Positions 1 to 9,684 of a stretch of DNA of 64,000 nt are shown one piece after another. The notes under the pieces are model-generated. The model searched no databases. It had not been told where the DNA came from and saw only the letters and a program-made list of their open reading frames with translations. Origin of the DNA: Microterricola viridarii (GTDB lineage: Bacteria; Actinomycetota; Actinomycetes; Actinomycetales; Microbacteriaceae); NCBI RefSeq assembly GCF_900104895.1, contig NZ_LT629742.1, positions 496,001 through 560,000 on the forward strand, in the 5' to 3' direction. The translations under genes were made by a program, and so were the position numbers. Every line of letters starts with the position of its first letter. Positions within the stretch are counted from its first letter, which is position 1.

Positions 1-224
1 GGGTGCTGCCCGGCGACGAGCACCTGGTCGGTGCGCAGACCGGCGGGCATCCGCTGGGCGTGCTCTACGTCGACGACCGTGATGCCGCGCTCTCCCGCCT
101 GGCCTCGATCGGCACGCTGCCGGCGCAACCACCGGGCGCCGACGCCGACTCCCGCTGGGCGCACGTGAAGGATCTCTACGGCAACGAGATCGTGCTGGTG
201 GAGATGCTCGAGCCGAGCGCCTAG
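1..224 (+). CDS. VOC (glyoxalase-fold) family protein, 3' part only
   Basis: The gene enters from the left edge, so only about 73 C-terminal residues are visible. They carry the typical last beta strands of the vicinal-oxygen-chelate fold: an alternating segment (LGVLYVDDRDAALSRL) and the ending WAHVKDLYGNEIVLVEML, in which D-x-x-GNEI-x-L resembles the D-P-x-GN-x-x-x-L signature of glyoxalase/dioxygenase-like proteins. The substrate cannot be inferred. Its TAG stop is also the first half of a putative -10 box (TAGTCT, 222-227) for the next gene. The visible GTG at position 3 is not likely to be the true start. Confidence 0.7.
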   Translation, partial: VLPGDEHLVGAQTGGHPLGVLYVDDRDAALSRLASIGTLPAQPPGADADSRWAHVKDLYGNEIVLVEMLEPSA

Positions 225-233
225 TCTGTCGGC

Positions 234-638
234 ATGGAGCACCCGCGGCTCTTCGAACCCGGCGACCCGCTCGTGCAGCGGGTGCGTGAGCTCTGCCTCG
301 ACCTGCCAGAGGCGGTGGAGGTCGAGGCCTGGGGGCGGCCCACCTTCCGGGCGCGCAAGCCGATCTTCGTGCATGTGGGCTCCTCGATGCAGCGGCCGTA
401 CTCCATCGTCTTCAAGACCGACCCGGACGAGCACCCTGCCCTGGAGCAGGACGAGCGGTTCTTCCACGCGCCCTACTACGACGGGGCAAAGTGGCTCGCG
501 ATCGACTTCGATCAGCCGCGCACCGACTGGCAATTCCTGGCCGAATTGATCGAGACCTCGTACCGGCAGGTGGCCGTGACACGCCAGGCGCGACTGCTCG
601 AATTGGCGAGACCGCGCGGCTCGGGCTATAGTAACTAA
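234..638 (+). CDS. MmcQ/YjbR family protein
   Basis: A 134-residue protein of the MmcQ/YjbR (DUF419-like) family, a small CyaY-like alpha/beta fold often described as DNA-binding but without a firmly established role. The signature is the N-terminal helix LCLDLPEAVEVEAWGRPTFR, followed by the K-P-I-F-V-H-V strand and a C-terminal helix (FLAELIETSYRQVA). Length matches the family. The ATG is preceded by TAGTCT (222-227) with a 6-nt spacer, so the mRNA is probably leaderless, and this fixes the start. The gene sits 9 nt after the VOC gene. Confidence 0.75.
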   Translation: MEHPRLFEPGDPLVQRVRELCLDLPEAVEVEAWGRPTFRARKPIFVHVGSSMQRPYSIVFKTDPDEHPALEQDERFFHAPYYDGAKWLAIDFDQPRTDWQFLAELIETSYRQVAVTRQARLLELARPRGSGYSN

Positions 639-677
639 GTTGCTTCTGAGCGCCTAGCTCGCCCAGATGCCCAACAT

Positions 678-750
678 GCGCCCGTAGCTCAACGGATAGA
701 GCATCTGACTACGGATCAGAAGGTTGGGGGTTCGAATCCCTCCGGGCGCA
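678..750 (+). tRNA. tRNA-Arg (anticodon ACG)
   Basis: A 73-nt cloverleaf. The acceptor stem GCGCCCG (678-684) pairs with CGGGCGC (743-749), with discriminator A750. The anticodon stem TCTGA/TCAGA encloses the loop CTACGGA, giving anticodon ACG. The T arm contains GGTTCGAATCC. CCA is not encoded. A34 of this tRNA is the expected substrate of the TadA deaminase encoded at 16724-17194. A terminator follows at once. Confidence 0.97.
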
Positions 751-755
751 CAGAC

Positions 756-791
756 AAACCCCCGCAATCATCGCGATTGCGGGGGTTTTTT
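756..791 (+). terminator. intrinsic terminator of tRNA-Arg
   Basis: A 14-bp perfect stem: AAACCCCCGCAATC (756-769) pairs with GATTGCGGGGGTTT, across a 5-nt loop. The stem runs straight into a T6 tract (786-791). The design is very similar to the terminator after tRNA-Tyr at 58627-58661. Confidence 0.92.
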
Positions 792-872
792 GTTTCCCGC
801 GACGCCGGCAGCGTGTGTCGAATGATGACAGCGCCCATCGCGCCGGTCACGGGGCTGCGCGATGCTGGATTG

Positions 873-2096
873 ATGAACACCCTCCCGTGTCCGCCGACCG
901 ACACACTCCGGCAGCAGCGCAGCAGCATCAAGTGGACCCGGTTCCCCGCCGACGTGCTCCCGCTGTTCGTCGCGGAGATGGACTACGCCGTCGCCCCCGC
1001 GATTGTGGACAAGCTGGTCGAGCGGGTGCGGAGCTCCGACATCGGCTACCTCGACGGCCCCGGCGAGCTCGCCCCGGCCTTCGCCGCCTTCGCCGGCGAC
1101 CGGTGGGGCTGGACCGTCGACCCGGCGTCTGTGCACCTGGCCACCGATGTGAGCGTGGGAATCGTCGAGGCCCTGCGGCTGGTGCTGCCGCGCGGCGGGC
1201 GGGTCGCGTTCACCCCGCCGGTGTACCCGCCCTTCTACGAACTGGTCGAGGAGGCGGCGGCATCCGTCGTGGAGGTGCCCCTGGTGGAGGTCGGCGGCGC
1301 CTGGGCGATCGACCTGGTCGCGCTGGAGCGGGAGTTCGCGGGCGGCGTCGACGCCTTCCTGCTCTGCAACCCGCACAACCCGCACGGGCTGGTGCACGAC
1401 CCGGCCACGCTGGCCGAACTCGCACGCCTCGCGGCGAGGTACGACGTCTTCGTGCTCTCCGATGAGGTGCACGCGCCGCTCGCGCACCCAGGCGTCACCT
1501 TCACGCCGTTTGCGCCGATCGCGGATTCCGCCGGCGGGCGGGCGGCCACGGTGACCTCTGCCAGCAAGGCATGGAACATCGCCGGGGCCAAGTGCGCGCT
1601 CATCATCGCGGCGGATGCCGCCACCGCCCAGCTGCTCGACCTGCTGCCAGAGGAGGTGGCGTGCCGCACCAGCATCCTGGGCCTGCACGCCAACATCGTC
1701 GCGTTCTCGTGCACCGACTGGCTCGACGAGACGGTCGAGCGGATCGTGGCGAACGACCGCCTGCTCGACGAGCTGCTGCGCGCCCAGCTGCCCGCCGCCG
1801 TCTACCACCGCCCGAGCGCCGGCTACCTCGCCTGGCTGGACCTGCGCGGTCTGGGGCTCGGCGCCTCGCCCTACACGCGCATCCTGCACGAGGCTCGCGT
1901 CGCGCTCAACGACGGTGCCGCGTTCGGCACCGGGGGCGCCGGTTTCGCCCGCCTGAACCTCGCCTGCTCCCCGGACACCCTGCGGGAGGCCATCACCCGC
2001 ATCGCCGCTCTCGTCGCGCAGGTCGCCACGGATGACGCAGGCGCCGCAATTCTCGTTACCGAAGGAGCCGGCGATGCCGTACAACGAACTGCCTGA
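873..2096 (+). CDS. MalY/PatB-type PLP-dependent C-S beta-lyase
   Basis: A fold-type I aminotransferase-like enzyme of 407 residues in the MalY/PatB group, which cleaves cystathionine or related C-S substrates to pyruvate, ammonia and a thiol. Visible are the N-terminal RSSIKWTRFPADVLPLFVAE block typical of MalY, the LCNPHNPHG substrate loop, the D-E-V-H segment, and the PLP lysine in SASKAWN (about K232). I prefer the ATG at 873 over two ATGs at 822/825 because it fits the family N-terminus, although no strong ribosome site is seen. The stop lies 23 nt inside the next gene, so the two are probably translationally coupled in a sulfur amino-acid operon. Confidence 0.85.
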   Translation: MNTLPCPPTDTLRQQRSSIKWTRFPADVLPLFVAEMDYAVAPAIVDKLVERVRSSDIGYLDGPGELAPAFAAFAGDRWGWTVDPASVHLATDVSVGIVEALRLVLPRGGRVAFTPPVYPPFYELVEEAAASVVEVPLVEVGGAWAIDLVALEREFAGGVDAFLLCNPHNPHGLVHDPATLAELARLAARYDVFVLSDEVHAPLAHPGVTFTPFAPIADSAGGRAATVTSASKAWNIAGAKCALIIAADAATAQLLDLLPEEVACRTSILGLHANIVAFSCTDWLDETVERIVANDRLLDELLRAQLPAAVYHRPSAGYLAWLDLRGLGLGASPYTRILHEARVALNDGAAFGTGGAGFARLNLACSPDTLREAITRIAALVAQVATDDAGAAILVTEGAGDAVQRTA

Positions 2097-3450
2097 GAGC
2101 CGCCAGGCCGAGCTTGCCGCGGCCGCGCCGCTGGCCCCGGCGACGCCCCTGTTCGACTGGGAGGGCTGCGGATTCGACACCCGGCAGGTGCACGCCGGCG
2201 ACTACTCCGACCAGAACCGCGGGGCGCGCGTGCCCCCGATCACCCTGAGCGCCGGCTACGTCTTCGACTCCTTCGACGACAGCGTCGCCCGCTTCGCCGG
2301 TGAGTCGCAGAACCCGATCTACTCCCGTCAGGGCAACCCCACGAACGCCGTCGCCGAGCAGCGGATCGCGTCGCTGGAGGGCGGCACCGCCGCCGTCGCG
2401 GTGTCATCGGGGCAGGCGGCGATCACCGCGGCCCTGCTCGCGCTGGCCGAGTCCGGCGAGCACATCGTGTCGACCTCGAGCATCTACGGCGGCACCCGAA
2501 TCCTCTTCGGCCGCAGCTTCCGCCGCTTCGGCGTGAGCGTCGACTACGTCTGGGACATCGACGACGACGCCGAGTGGGAGCGGGCCATCCGGCCCGAGAC
2601 CAAGGCGATCTACACCGAGACGATCCCGAACCCGCGCAACGACGTCGTCGACATCGCCCGAATCGCCGAGGTGGCGCGCCGCCACGGCATCCCGCTCGTC
2701 GTCGACAACACGGTCGCCACGCCCTACCTGATGCGCCCGTTCGAACACGGCGCAGACATCGTGGTGCACTCCAGCACGAAGTTCCTCTCCGGCCACGGCG
2801 CCGGGGTGTCCGGGGTCATCGTCGACGGCGGCCGCTTCGACTGGGGCGCGACCGGCCGCCGCTATCCGCTGCTCACCGACCCGCCCCGGCCGGGGGCCGC
2901 CTCCTACCTCGACCGCTTCGGGCCGACCGCGTACGCCCAGTACGTGCGCGAGGCCGTCGTCAACGACATCGGGCCCTCGCTCTCCCCGTTCAACGGCTTC
3001 CTGCTGCACCAGGGCATCGAGACGCTGTCGCTGCGGATGGACCGCCACGTCGAGAACTCGCAGACCATCGCCCGCTGGCTCACCGAGCAGCCCGAGGTCG
3101 TCGGCGTCGACTACGCCGGCCTGCCGGAGAGCCCGCTGCACGAGCTGGCACAGCGCGACTACAACGGCCGCACCGGCTCGGTGTTCGCCTTCACAGCCGC
3201 CGGCGGCATCGAGGGCGCGCGCGCCTTCACCGACGGGCTGCGTGTGTTCAGCCGGATGACGGGCATCGGCGACACCCGGTCGATGGTGTTGCACCCGCTC
3301 ACCAGCACCCACGGGTCCTTCCCCACCGAGCTGAACGAGCGCCTCGGCATCACCCCCGGCCTGCTGCGCCTCTCGGTGGGTATCGAGTCGGTCGACGACC
3401 TGCTCGCCGACCTGCGCCGCGGCCTCGACCGGGTGGCGCTGCTGCGGTAG
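2074..3450 (+). CDS. metY: O-acetylhomoserine/O-acetylserine sulfhydrylase (Cys/Met metabolism PLP enzyme)
   Basis: A 458-residue Cys/Met-metabolism PLP enzyme. Family knowledge: MetY makes homocysteine from O-acetylhomoserine and sulfide. Visible are the N-terminal F-D-T-R-Q-V-H-A-G motif, the R-x-x-N-P-T-x-x-x-x-E block ([20 protein letters not shown]), and the PLP lysine in [13 protein letters not shown] (about K236). The large insertion after the lysine ([20 protein letters not shown]) is typical of MetY rather than MetB/MetC. The start is fixed by GAAGGAG (2061-2067), 6 nt before the ATG. It overlaps the C-S lyase gene, suggesting joint homocysteine/cysteine interconversion. Confidence 0.9.
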   Translation: MPYNELPESRQAELAAAAPLAPATPLFDWEGCGFDTRQVHAGDYSDQNRGARVPPITLSAGYVFDSFDDSVARFAGESQNPIYSRQGNPTNAVAEQRIASLEGGTAAVAVSSGQAAITAALLALAESGEHIVSTSSIYGGTRILFGRSFRRFGVSVDYVWDIDDDAEWERAIRPETKAIYTETIPNPRNDVVDIARIAEVARRHGIPLVVDNTVATPYLMRPFEHGADIVVHSSTKFLSGHGAGVSGVIVDGGRFDWGATGRRYPLLTDPPRPGAASYLDRFGPTAYAQYVREAVVNDIGPSLSPFNGFLLHQGIETLSLRMDRHVENSQTIARWLTEQPEVVGVDYAGLPESPLHELAQRDYNGRTGSVFAFTAAGGIEGARAFTDGLRVFSRMTGIGDTRSMVLHPLTSTHGSFPTELNERLGITPGLLRLSVGIESVDDLLADLRRGLDRVALLR

Positions 3451-3477
3451 CCCCGGCCGTGACCGCCCGCCGGCCGG

Positions 3478-3612
3478 TCAGGCGAGCGCGACGGCGAGGG
3501 TGAGCGCGGCCTGGACGAGGCAGCAGGGTGTCATCGTCATCCGTCCCGCGCGGCTGCGTGAGATCCCGTTTCTGCCCGTGCCGAGCAGGAAGCAGCCGAA
3601 GAGCGCCCACAC
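3478..3612 (-). pseudogene. remnant or very small gene for a membrane protein (about 44 aa)
   Basis: A minus-strand frame from a GTG at 3612 to TGA at 3478 reads as a plausible membrane peptide: a hydrophobic stretch (VWALFGCFLLGTG), a basic loop (RNGISRSRAGRMTMTP) and a second hydrophobic stretch (LVQAALTLAVALA). This resembles the last two helices of small actinobacterial membrane proteins of unknown function. In the same frame the likeness continues about 17 residues upstream (HVWPGAARLTGWG) to a TGA, so a longer ancestor may have been truncated by the deaminase gene. There is no ribosome site. It could equally be a chance frame. Confidence 0.35.
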
Positions 3613-3665
3613 TCCCCACCCCGTGAGGCGGGCGGCTCCGGGCCAAACGTGATTGGGTGGGGGTC

Positions 3666-4160
3666 ATGACGATCTCCTCGACACTCACGGAACGGGACCG
3701 CCGGCACCTGCGCCGGTGCGTGGACCTGGCGCACGAGGCGCTCGACGCGGGGGATGAGCCGTTCGGCTCGATCCTCGTCGACCAGGACGGCGAAGAACGA
3801 TTCGCGGACCGCAACCGGGTCGCCGGCGGTGACCACACGCGGCACCCGGAATTTGAGATTGCACGCTGGGCCGCCACCCACCTCACCCCCGCGCAACGCG
3901 CCCTGGCGACGGTGTACACCTCGGGTGAGCACTGCCCGATGTGCGCGGCGGCGCATGCCTGGGTGGGGCTCGGCCGGATCGTCTATGCCAGCAGCAGCGC
4001 GCAACTCTCGCAGTGGTACCGCGACTGGGGGATCCCGCCGGGCCCCGTCGCTCCCTTGCCGGTGAACACGGTTGCCCCGGCAGTCGCCGTTGCCGGGCCG
4101 GACGCCGAGCTGAGCGCGGAGGTCCGGGGGCTCCATGCGCGACTGCGGGGCGTCGAGTAG
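3666..4160 (+). CDS. nucleoside/guanine-deaminase-like zinc deaminase
   Basis: A 164-residue member of the CMP/dCMP/guanine deaminase superfamily. The zinc ligands are visible in altered form: HPE (H60, E62) instead of the usual HAE, and HCPMC (C90, C93) instead of PCxxC. The N-terminal helix and the D-E-P-F-G-S-I-L-V strand fit the fold. The zinc ligands and catalytic glutamate are kept, so it is probably active, but the substrate base is unknown. I chose the ATG at 3666 over a GTG at 3657. It is distinct from TadA, which is encoded separately at 16.7 kb. Confidence 0.8.
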   Translation: MTISSTLTERDRRHLRRCVDLAHEALDAGDEPFGSILVDQDGEERFADRNRVAGGDHTRHPEFEIARWAATHLTPAQRALATVYTSGEHCPMCAAAHAWVGLGRIVYASSSAQLSQWYRDWGIPPGPVAPLPVNTVAPAVAVAGPDAELSAEVRGLHARLRGVE

Positions 4161-4237
4161 GCCACTGACGGCCGCCATGGGCAGTCGCTGAGCTGCTGGG
4201 GGACCGCCTCGAAAGCGAAGCGCGGCAGAATAGAACA

Positions 4238-6007
4238 ATGGCCGCAGCAGAGAGCACCCGCGAACACCCCGGAACCACCGCACTGTGGGCGGCCCGCGAC
4301 CAACTCCTCGAACTCCGCACCGATTCGGCGCGGGCGAGCGCCGAGTTCCGCTGGCCGGATGTCGGCCCCGACTTCAATTGGGCGCAGCACTGGTTCGATG
4401 TGCTGGCCGCCGGCCCCGACGGCACCGGCAACGACGACACCGCGCTCTGGATCGTCGAGGAGGACGGCCGCGAGGCCCGCTACAGCTTCGCCGAGCTGAG
4501 CGCGCGCTCCAACCGCCTCGCCAACTGGCTGCGTGCAGAGGGCGTCCGCCCCGGCGACGCGGTCATGCTCATGCTCGGCAACCGGGTCGAGCTCTGGGAC
4601 TCCATGCTCGCCGTGCTCAAGCTCGGCGCCGTCATCCTGCCGAGTTCCGTCGTGCTCGGACCGGCCGAGCTGACCGACCGCGTCGAGCGGGCCGCCGTGC
4701 GCTTCGTCATCGCCGACCCGACGGATGCCGCCAAGTTCGCCGACGTGCCGGGCGACTACCGCGGCATCTGCGTGGGCGCCGGGGCGGCCGGCAGCGCGAC
4801 CGCTGCTCCCGCCGGCTGGCTGGACATGGCCGATGCGGCGGCCGCGCCGGCATCCGCCATCGAGAACACCGTCGGCAGCGACGACCCGGCCCTCATCTAC
4901 TTCACCTCCGGCACCACCAGCCTGCCCAAGATGGTCGTGCACAGCCACCTCTCCTACCCGGTCGGGCACCTGAGCACCATGTACTGGCTCGGCGTGCAGC
5001 CCGGCGACGTGCACATGGCCATCAGCTCCGCCGGCTGGGGCAAGCACGCCTGGAGCAGCTTCTTCGCCCCGTGGATCGCCGGCGCCACCGTCTTCGTCTA
5101 CAACTACGCCCGCTTCGACGCCGCCGCCCTCGTCGCCCAGCTGGACCGCGCCGGCGTGATGACGTTCTGCGCGCCGCCGACCGTCTGGCGGATGCTGATC
5201 CAGAGCGAGGTGCGGGTCAAGCCGCACGCACTCCGCGAGCTGCTGTCGGCGGGCGAACCGCTGAACCCCGAGGTGATCGGCCGCATCCGCGAGTGGTGGG
5301 GGCTGGACATCCGCGACGGCTACGGCCAGACCGAGACCACCGCGCTCATCGGCAACACCCCCGGCAACCCGATCGTTCCCGGTGCTATGGGGCGCCCGCT
5401 GCCCGGCGTGCACGTCGCGCTGATCGACCCGCTCACCGGCAAGCCGACCGCGGGCGACGAGGGCGAGATCTGCCTCGACCTCGCCACCCGGCCGCTCAAC
5501 CTCATGACCGGCTACCTCGGCGCCCCCGAGCGCACCCGCGAGTCGATGCGCGGCGGCTTCTTCCACACCGGCGACGTCGCGTCCCGCGCCGCCGACGGCA
5601 CGCTCACCTTCATCGGCCGCACCGACGACATCTTCAAGTCCAGCGACTTCAAGGTCTCGCCCTTCGAGGTCGAGAGCGTGCTGATCGAGCACCCGGCCGT
5701 CGCCGAGGCCGCCGTCGTGGGGGCCCCGGATGCCACCAGGCTCAACATCACGAAGGCCTACATCGCCCTGGCCGCCGGCGTCGTCGCCGACGAGGCGACC
5801 GCCCTCGCGGTGCTCGCGCACGCCCGCGCTGCCCTGCCGCCGTACATGCGGGTGCGCCGGATCGAGTTCTTCGAGCTGCCGAAGACCGCTTCTGGGAAGA
5901 TTCGCAGGGTTGAGCTGCGCCAGCGCGAGATCGATGCCGCCGAGGCCGGCCTGCGCGCGCCGGGCGAGTGGCGCGAAGAGGACTTCCCGGGGCTCAAGCG
6001 CGGCTGA
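4238..6007 (+). CDS. AMP-dependent acyl-CoA synthetase (ACSM/acetyl-CoA-synthetase-like)
   Basis: A 589-residue ANL-superfamily ligase that activates a carboxylate with ATP and CoA in the cytoplasm. It has the P-loop YFTSGTTSLPKMV (from about Y221), the GYGQTET motif (about G361), the HTGD and GRTDDIFKSSDFKVSPFEVES hinge motifs, and the C-terminal catalytic lysine in PKTASGKIRR (about K554). The N-terminal FNWAQHWFDV region resembles medium-chain acyl-CoA synthetases. The substrate is not deducible. CAGAAT (4226-4231) lies 6 nt before the ATG, matching the leaderless promoter pattern seen elsewhere in the window. Confidence 0.87.
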   Translation: MAAAESTREHPGTTALWAARDQLLELRTDSARASAEFRWPDVGPDFNWAQHWFDVLAAGPDGTGNDDTALWIVEEDGREARYSFAELSARSNRLANWLRAEGVRPGDAVMLMLGNRVELWDSMLAVLKLGAVILPSSVVLGPAELTDRVERAAVRFVIADPTDAAKFADVPGDYRGICVGAGAAGSATAAPAGWLDMADAAAAPASAIENTVGSDDPALIYFTSGTTSLPKMVVHSHLSYPVGHLSTMYWLGVQPGDVHMAISSAGWGKHAWSSFFAPWIAGATVFVYNYARFDAAALVAQLDRAGVMTFCAPPTVWRMLIQSEVRVKPHALRELLSAGEPLNPEVIGRIREWWGLDIRDGYGQTETTALIGNTPGNPIVPGAMGRPLPGVHVALIDPLTGKPTAGDEGEICLDLATRPLNLMTGYLGAPERTRESMRGGFFHTGDVASRAADGTLTFIGRTDDIFKSSDFKVSPFEVESVLIEHPAVAEAAVVGAPDATRLNITKAYIALAAGVVADEATALAVLAHARAALPPYMRVRRIEFFELPKTASGKIRRVELRQREIDAAEAGLRAPGEWREEDFPGLKRG

Positions 6008-6262
6008 GTCCCGGCGGAAGATCCGCACGGTGGCGGGCGAGAGCGGCCCGGCGCCGTCTTCGGCGCGCCCGCTCGGCGGTCGCCGCGGCGGGGCGGCCTG
6101 GACTGCCGGGGCCGCGCCGGCGCGGCGGGCGCGCGGCCGCCGGAATCCATGCGTTTGGATGCTTTGCCCAGCCAAAAATGAGCTTTCGTCCATTTTCGTC
6201 GACCAGCCTTGATGCTTTGCGCCTGACAGCGCCCCGCCGAACGAAGGATCACCGCTCCCGTT
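6008..6262 (+). other. intergenic region before the transglycosylase gene
   Basis: 255 bp without a convincing gene. The left half is very G+C-rich. The right half is relatively A+T-rich and holds an exact direct repeat, GATGCTTTGC (6158-6167 and 6211-6220), with a T-rich stretch between the copies. This could be the regulatory region of the cell-wall gene that follows. I see no recognisable c-di-AMP riboswitch core. Confidence 0.4.
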
Positions 6263-7117
6263 ATGCTTCACCACTCGCCTGCCCCCACAGCCGCCCCGAG
6301 CCGCCCCGACTCCGTCGAAGAATCCGCCCGCTCGCGGCGCCGCTTGAAGGCCACGCGCGTAGCCCGCCGCCGCTTGCTCATCGCCGGCGGTGTGCTCGCC
6401 ACCTGCGCGATCGTCGGCTCGACCTTTGCGATCAGCGCCGCCTCCGAGAGCCAGGCCGCCCAGCGTGAGACCGAGATGCTGAACGCCAGCGCGTCGCTCA
6501 ACGACGAGGGGCGTGACGTCTACGGCAACCTCATCGCCGCGCACACCAAGAAGGATGCCGCGGCCACGATCGATGCCGCCGGCGTCGCCCTGGCCGGCGC
6601 AGAGGGCAAGGTCGACACGGCCCCGCTGGCGGCATCCGTCGCCTCGCTCGAGGGCTTCGAGCTGCTCGCCGTCGACGAGGTCACCGGGCTCATCGAGCAG
6701 ACCCAGGCGCAGATCGGCAGCGTGCAGGCCGCCGTCGCCGAGCACGAGCGTGCCGCAGCCGAGGCTGCAGCCGCGCAGGCCGCCGCCGCCGACCGGGCAT
6801 ACGCGAACACCCCGGAGGGCGCCCGGACGGTCGCCCGCGCCATGGCCGCCGAGAAGTACGGCTGGGGCGACGACCAGTTCGCCGCGCTCGAGAAGCTCTG
6901 GCAGAAGGAGTCCGGCTGGTCGTACACCGCGTACAACGCGTCGAGCGGCGCCACCGGCATCCCGCAGTCGCTGCCCGGCAGCAAGATGGCCAGCGCCGGC
7001 TCCGACTGGGAGAGCAACGCCGCCACCCAGATCGCCTGGGGCCTGGAGTACATCGCCAGCGTCTACGGCAGCCCCGCCTCGGCCTGGTCGCACTCGCAGT
7101 CGGTCAACTGGTACTAG
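6263..7117 (+). CDS. membrane-anchored lytic-transglycosylase-like cell wall protein
   Basis: 284 residues. A basic cytoplasmic N-terminus (SRRRLKATRVARRR) is followed by one hydrophobic segment (LLIAGGVLATCAIVGSTFAI), so this is a signal anchor or exported protein. Then comes an Ala/Glu-rich helical region, probably coiled coil, to about residue 185. The C-terminal domain (about 190-284) has KLWQKESGWSYTAYN, with the likely catalytic glutamate at about E216, and GIPQSLPGSKMASAG. This is the small transglycosylase/aggregation-promoting-factor-like domain seen in many actinobacterial cell-wall proteins. It presumably trims peptidoglycan. No strong ribosome site is seen near the ATG. Confidence 0.75.
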   Translation: MLHHSPAPTAAPSRPDSVEESARSRRRLKATRVARRRLLIAGGVLATCAIVGSTFAISAASESQAAQRETEMLNASASLNDEGRDVYGNLIAAHTKKDAAATIDAAGVALAGAEGKVDTAPLAASVASLEGFELLAVDEVTGLIEQTQAQIGSVQAAVAEHERAAAEAAAAQAAAADRAYANTPEGARTVARAMAAEKYGWGDDQFAALEKLWQKESGWSYTAYNASSGATGIPQSLPGSKMASAGSDWESNAATQIAWGLEYIASVYGSPASAWSHSQSVNWY

Positions 7118-7131
7118 GCCCGCACCACAAG

Positions 7132-7165
7132 ACAGCGCCCGGAGATGCTCCGGGCGCTGTTTTTG
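7132..7165 (+). terminator. terminator of the transglycosylase gene
   Basis: A 12-bp perfect stem: ACAGCGCCCGGA (7132-7143) pairs with TCCGGGCGCTGT (7149-7160) across GATGC, followed by a T run. The T run also forms the edge of the following operator region, so terminator and TetR promoter abut. Confidence 0.88.
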
Positions 7166-7217
7166 CACTCCGGGCACTTTCGTGCATAATTGCACTTCGT
7201 GTCTGAGAGTGCAAAAA
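7160..7217 (+). promoter_or_regulatory. tetR promoter with nested inverted-repeat operators
   Basis: Two nested inverted repeats share the half-site GTGCA/TGCAC. The inner one is GTGCA-TAAT-TGCAC (7182-7195). The outer one is TTTTTGCACTC (7160-7170) with GAGTGCAAAAA (7207-7217). A promoter TTGCAC (7163-7168)-N16-CATAAT (7185-7190) lies within them, so a repressor bound to the inner site would cover the -10 box. This fits autoregulation by the TetR gene whose GTG start lies 8 nt downstream of the -10 box. Confidence 0.7.
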
Positions 7218-7852
7218 GCCCAGCGGATGCCGCAACGCCAGGCCTGCGTGAGCGGCGCATGGGCCGCACCCGCCGCGAGCTCACCGCCAACGCCCGCCGG
7301 CTCACCGTCGAGCACGGCCTGAACGGATTCACCGTCGAGGAGCTCTGCGAGATCGTCGGCGTCTCCCGCCGCACCTTCTTCAACTACTTCCCCTCCAAGG
7401 AAGAAGCCGTCATCGGCCACCGCGACGACGGCCTGGACGCCGAGGCGCTCACCGAGTTCATCAACGCCCGGCCCGCCGACTGCGTCGGCCTCTCCCCGAC
7501 GCTGCTGGACGACCTGCTCGAGATGGTGATCGTGACCCTCGGGCAGTTCCGCGACGAGGGCGCCGACATCACGCCGCCGGAGGCCGTGATCGCCCGCGAG
7601 CCGCAGCTGCTCGGCAAGTTCCTCCGCGAGGGTGCGGAGATGGAGCGCCTGCTCGTCGGCGTCATCGCCACCCGCGAGGGCCTGCCGGGGGGCGACGCGG
7701 TGGCCGAGATGGCCGTCGCCGTGCTCACCGCCATCGTGCGCCGCGCCGCCGCACTCTTCTTCCGGCCCGGCAACGACATCTCATTCATCGAACACCTGAC
7801 AAGCTCGGCGGACGCCGCGACCGCGCTCTTCGCCGCCGCGCTCCGCCGGTAG
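7199..7852 (+). CDS. TetR/AcrR-family regulator of the adjacent efflux pump
   Basis: About 217 residues. The N-terminal TetR helix-turn-helix is clear (GLNGFTVEELCEIVGVSRRTFFNYFPSKEEAVIG). The rest is a helical ligand-binding domain without a recognisable signature. The GTG at 7199 is 8 nt after a CATAAT -10 box, so a leaderless start is likely; an internal ATG at 7259 is the alternative. The inverted repeats at 7160-7217 are the obvious operator. It is followed 45 nt later by a DHA2 drug exporter, the classic repressor-pump arrangement. Confidence 0.85.
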   Translation: MSESAKSPADAATPGLRERRMGRTRRELTANARRLTVEHGLNGFTVEELCEIVGVSRRTFFNYFPSKEEAVIGHRDDGLDAEALTEFINARPADCVGLSPTLLDDLLEMVIVTLGQFRDEGADITPPEAVIAREPQLLGKFLREGAEMERLLVGVIATREGLPGGDAVAEMAVAVLTAIVRRAAALFFRPGNDISFIEHLTSSADAATALFAAALRR

Positions 7853-7876
7853 CCGGCCACCCCAGCCTCCCTCTGA

Positions 7877-9610
<1,734 letters not shown>

Positions 9611-9635
9611 CCCGCACCGCGCCGCGCGCGCCGAA

Positions 9636-9684
9636 ATGACAGTTGAGTGTGTTCCCGATGCCCGGGAACACGCTCAACTGTCAT
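9636..9684. terminator. long bidirectional hairpin between convergent genes
   Basis: The 22-nt left arm, beginning ATGACAGTTGAG at 9636, pairs with the right arm ending CTCAACTGTCAT at 9684. There is one T.G wobble and a 4-6 nt loop. No long T tract follows on either side. The right arm includes the stop codon of the minus-strand methyltransferase gene. It probably terminates both convergent transcripts. Confidence 0.7.

Noticed and set aside
6100-6262. c-di-AMP (ydaO-type) riboswitch before the transglycosylase gene
   Set aside because: Such genes often carry one in actinobacteria, but I could not find its conserved core sequences here.
3983-7420. Minus-strand open frame of more than 1100 codons
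   Set aside because: It lies opposite the acyl-CoA ligase and transglycosylase genes, which have clear motifs. High G+C makes stops rare in shadow frames, and the translation is low-complexity without any domain.
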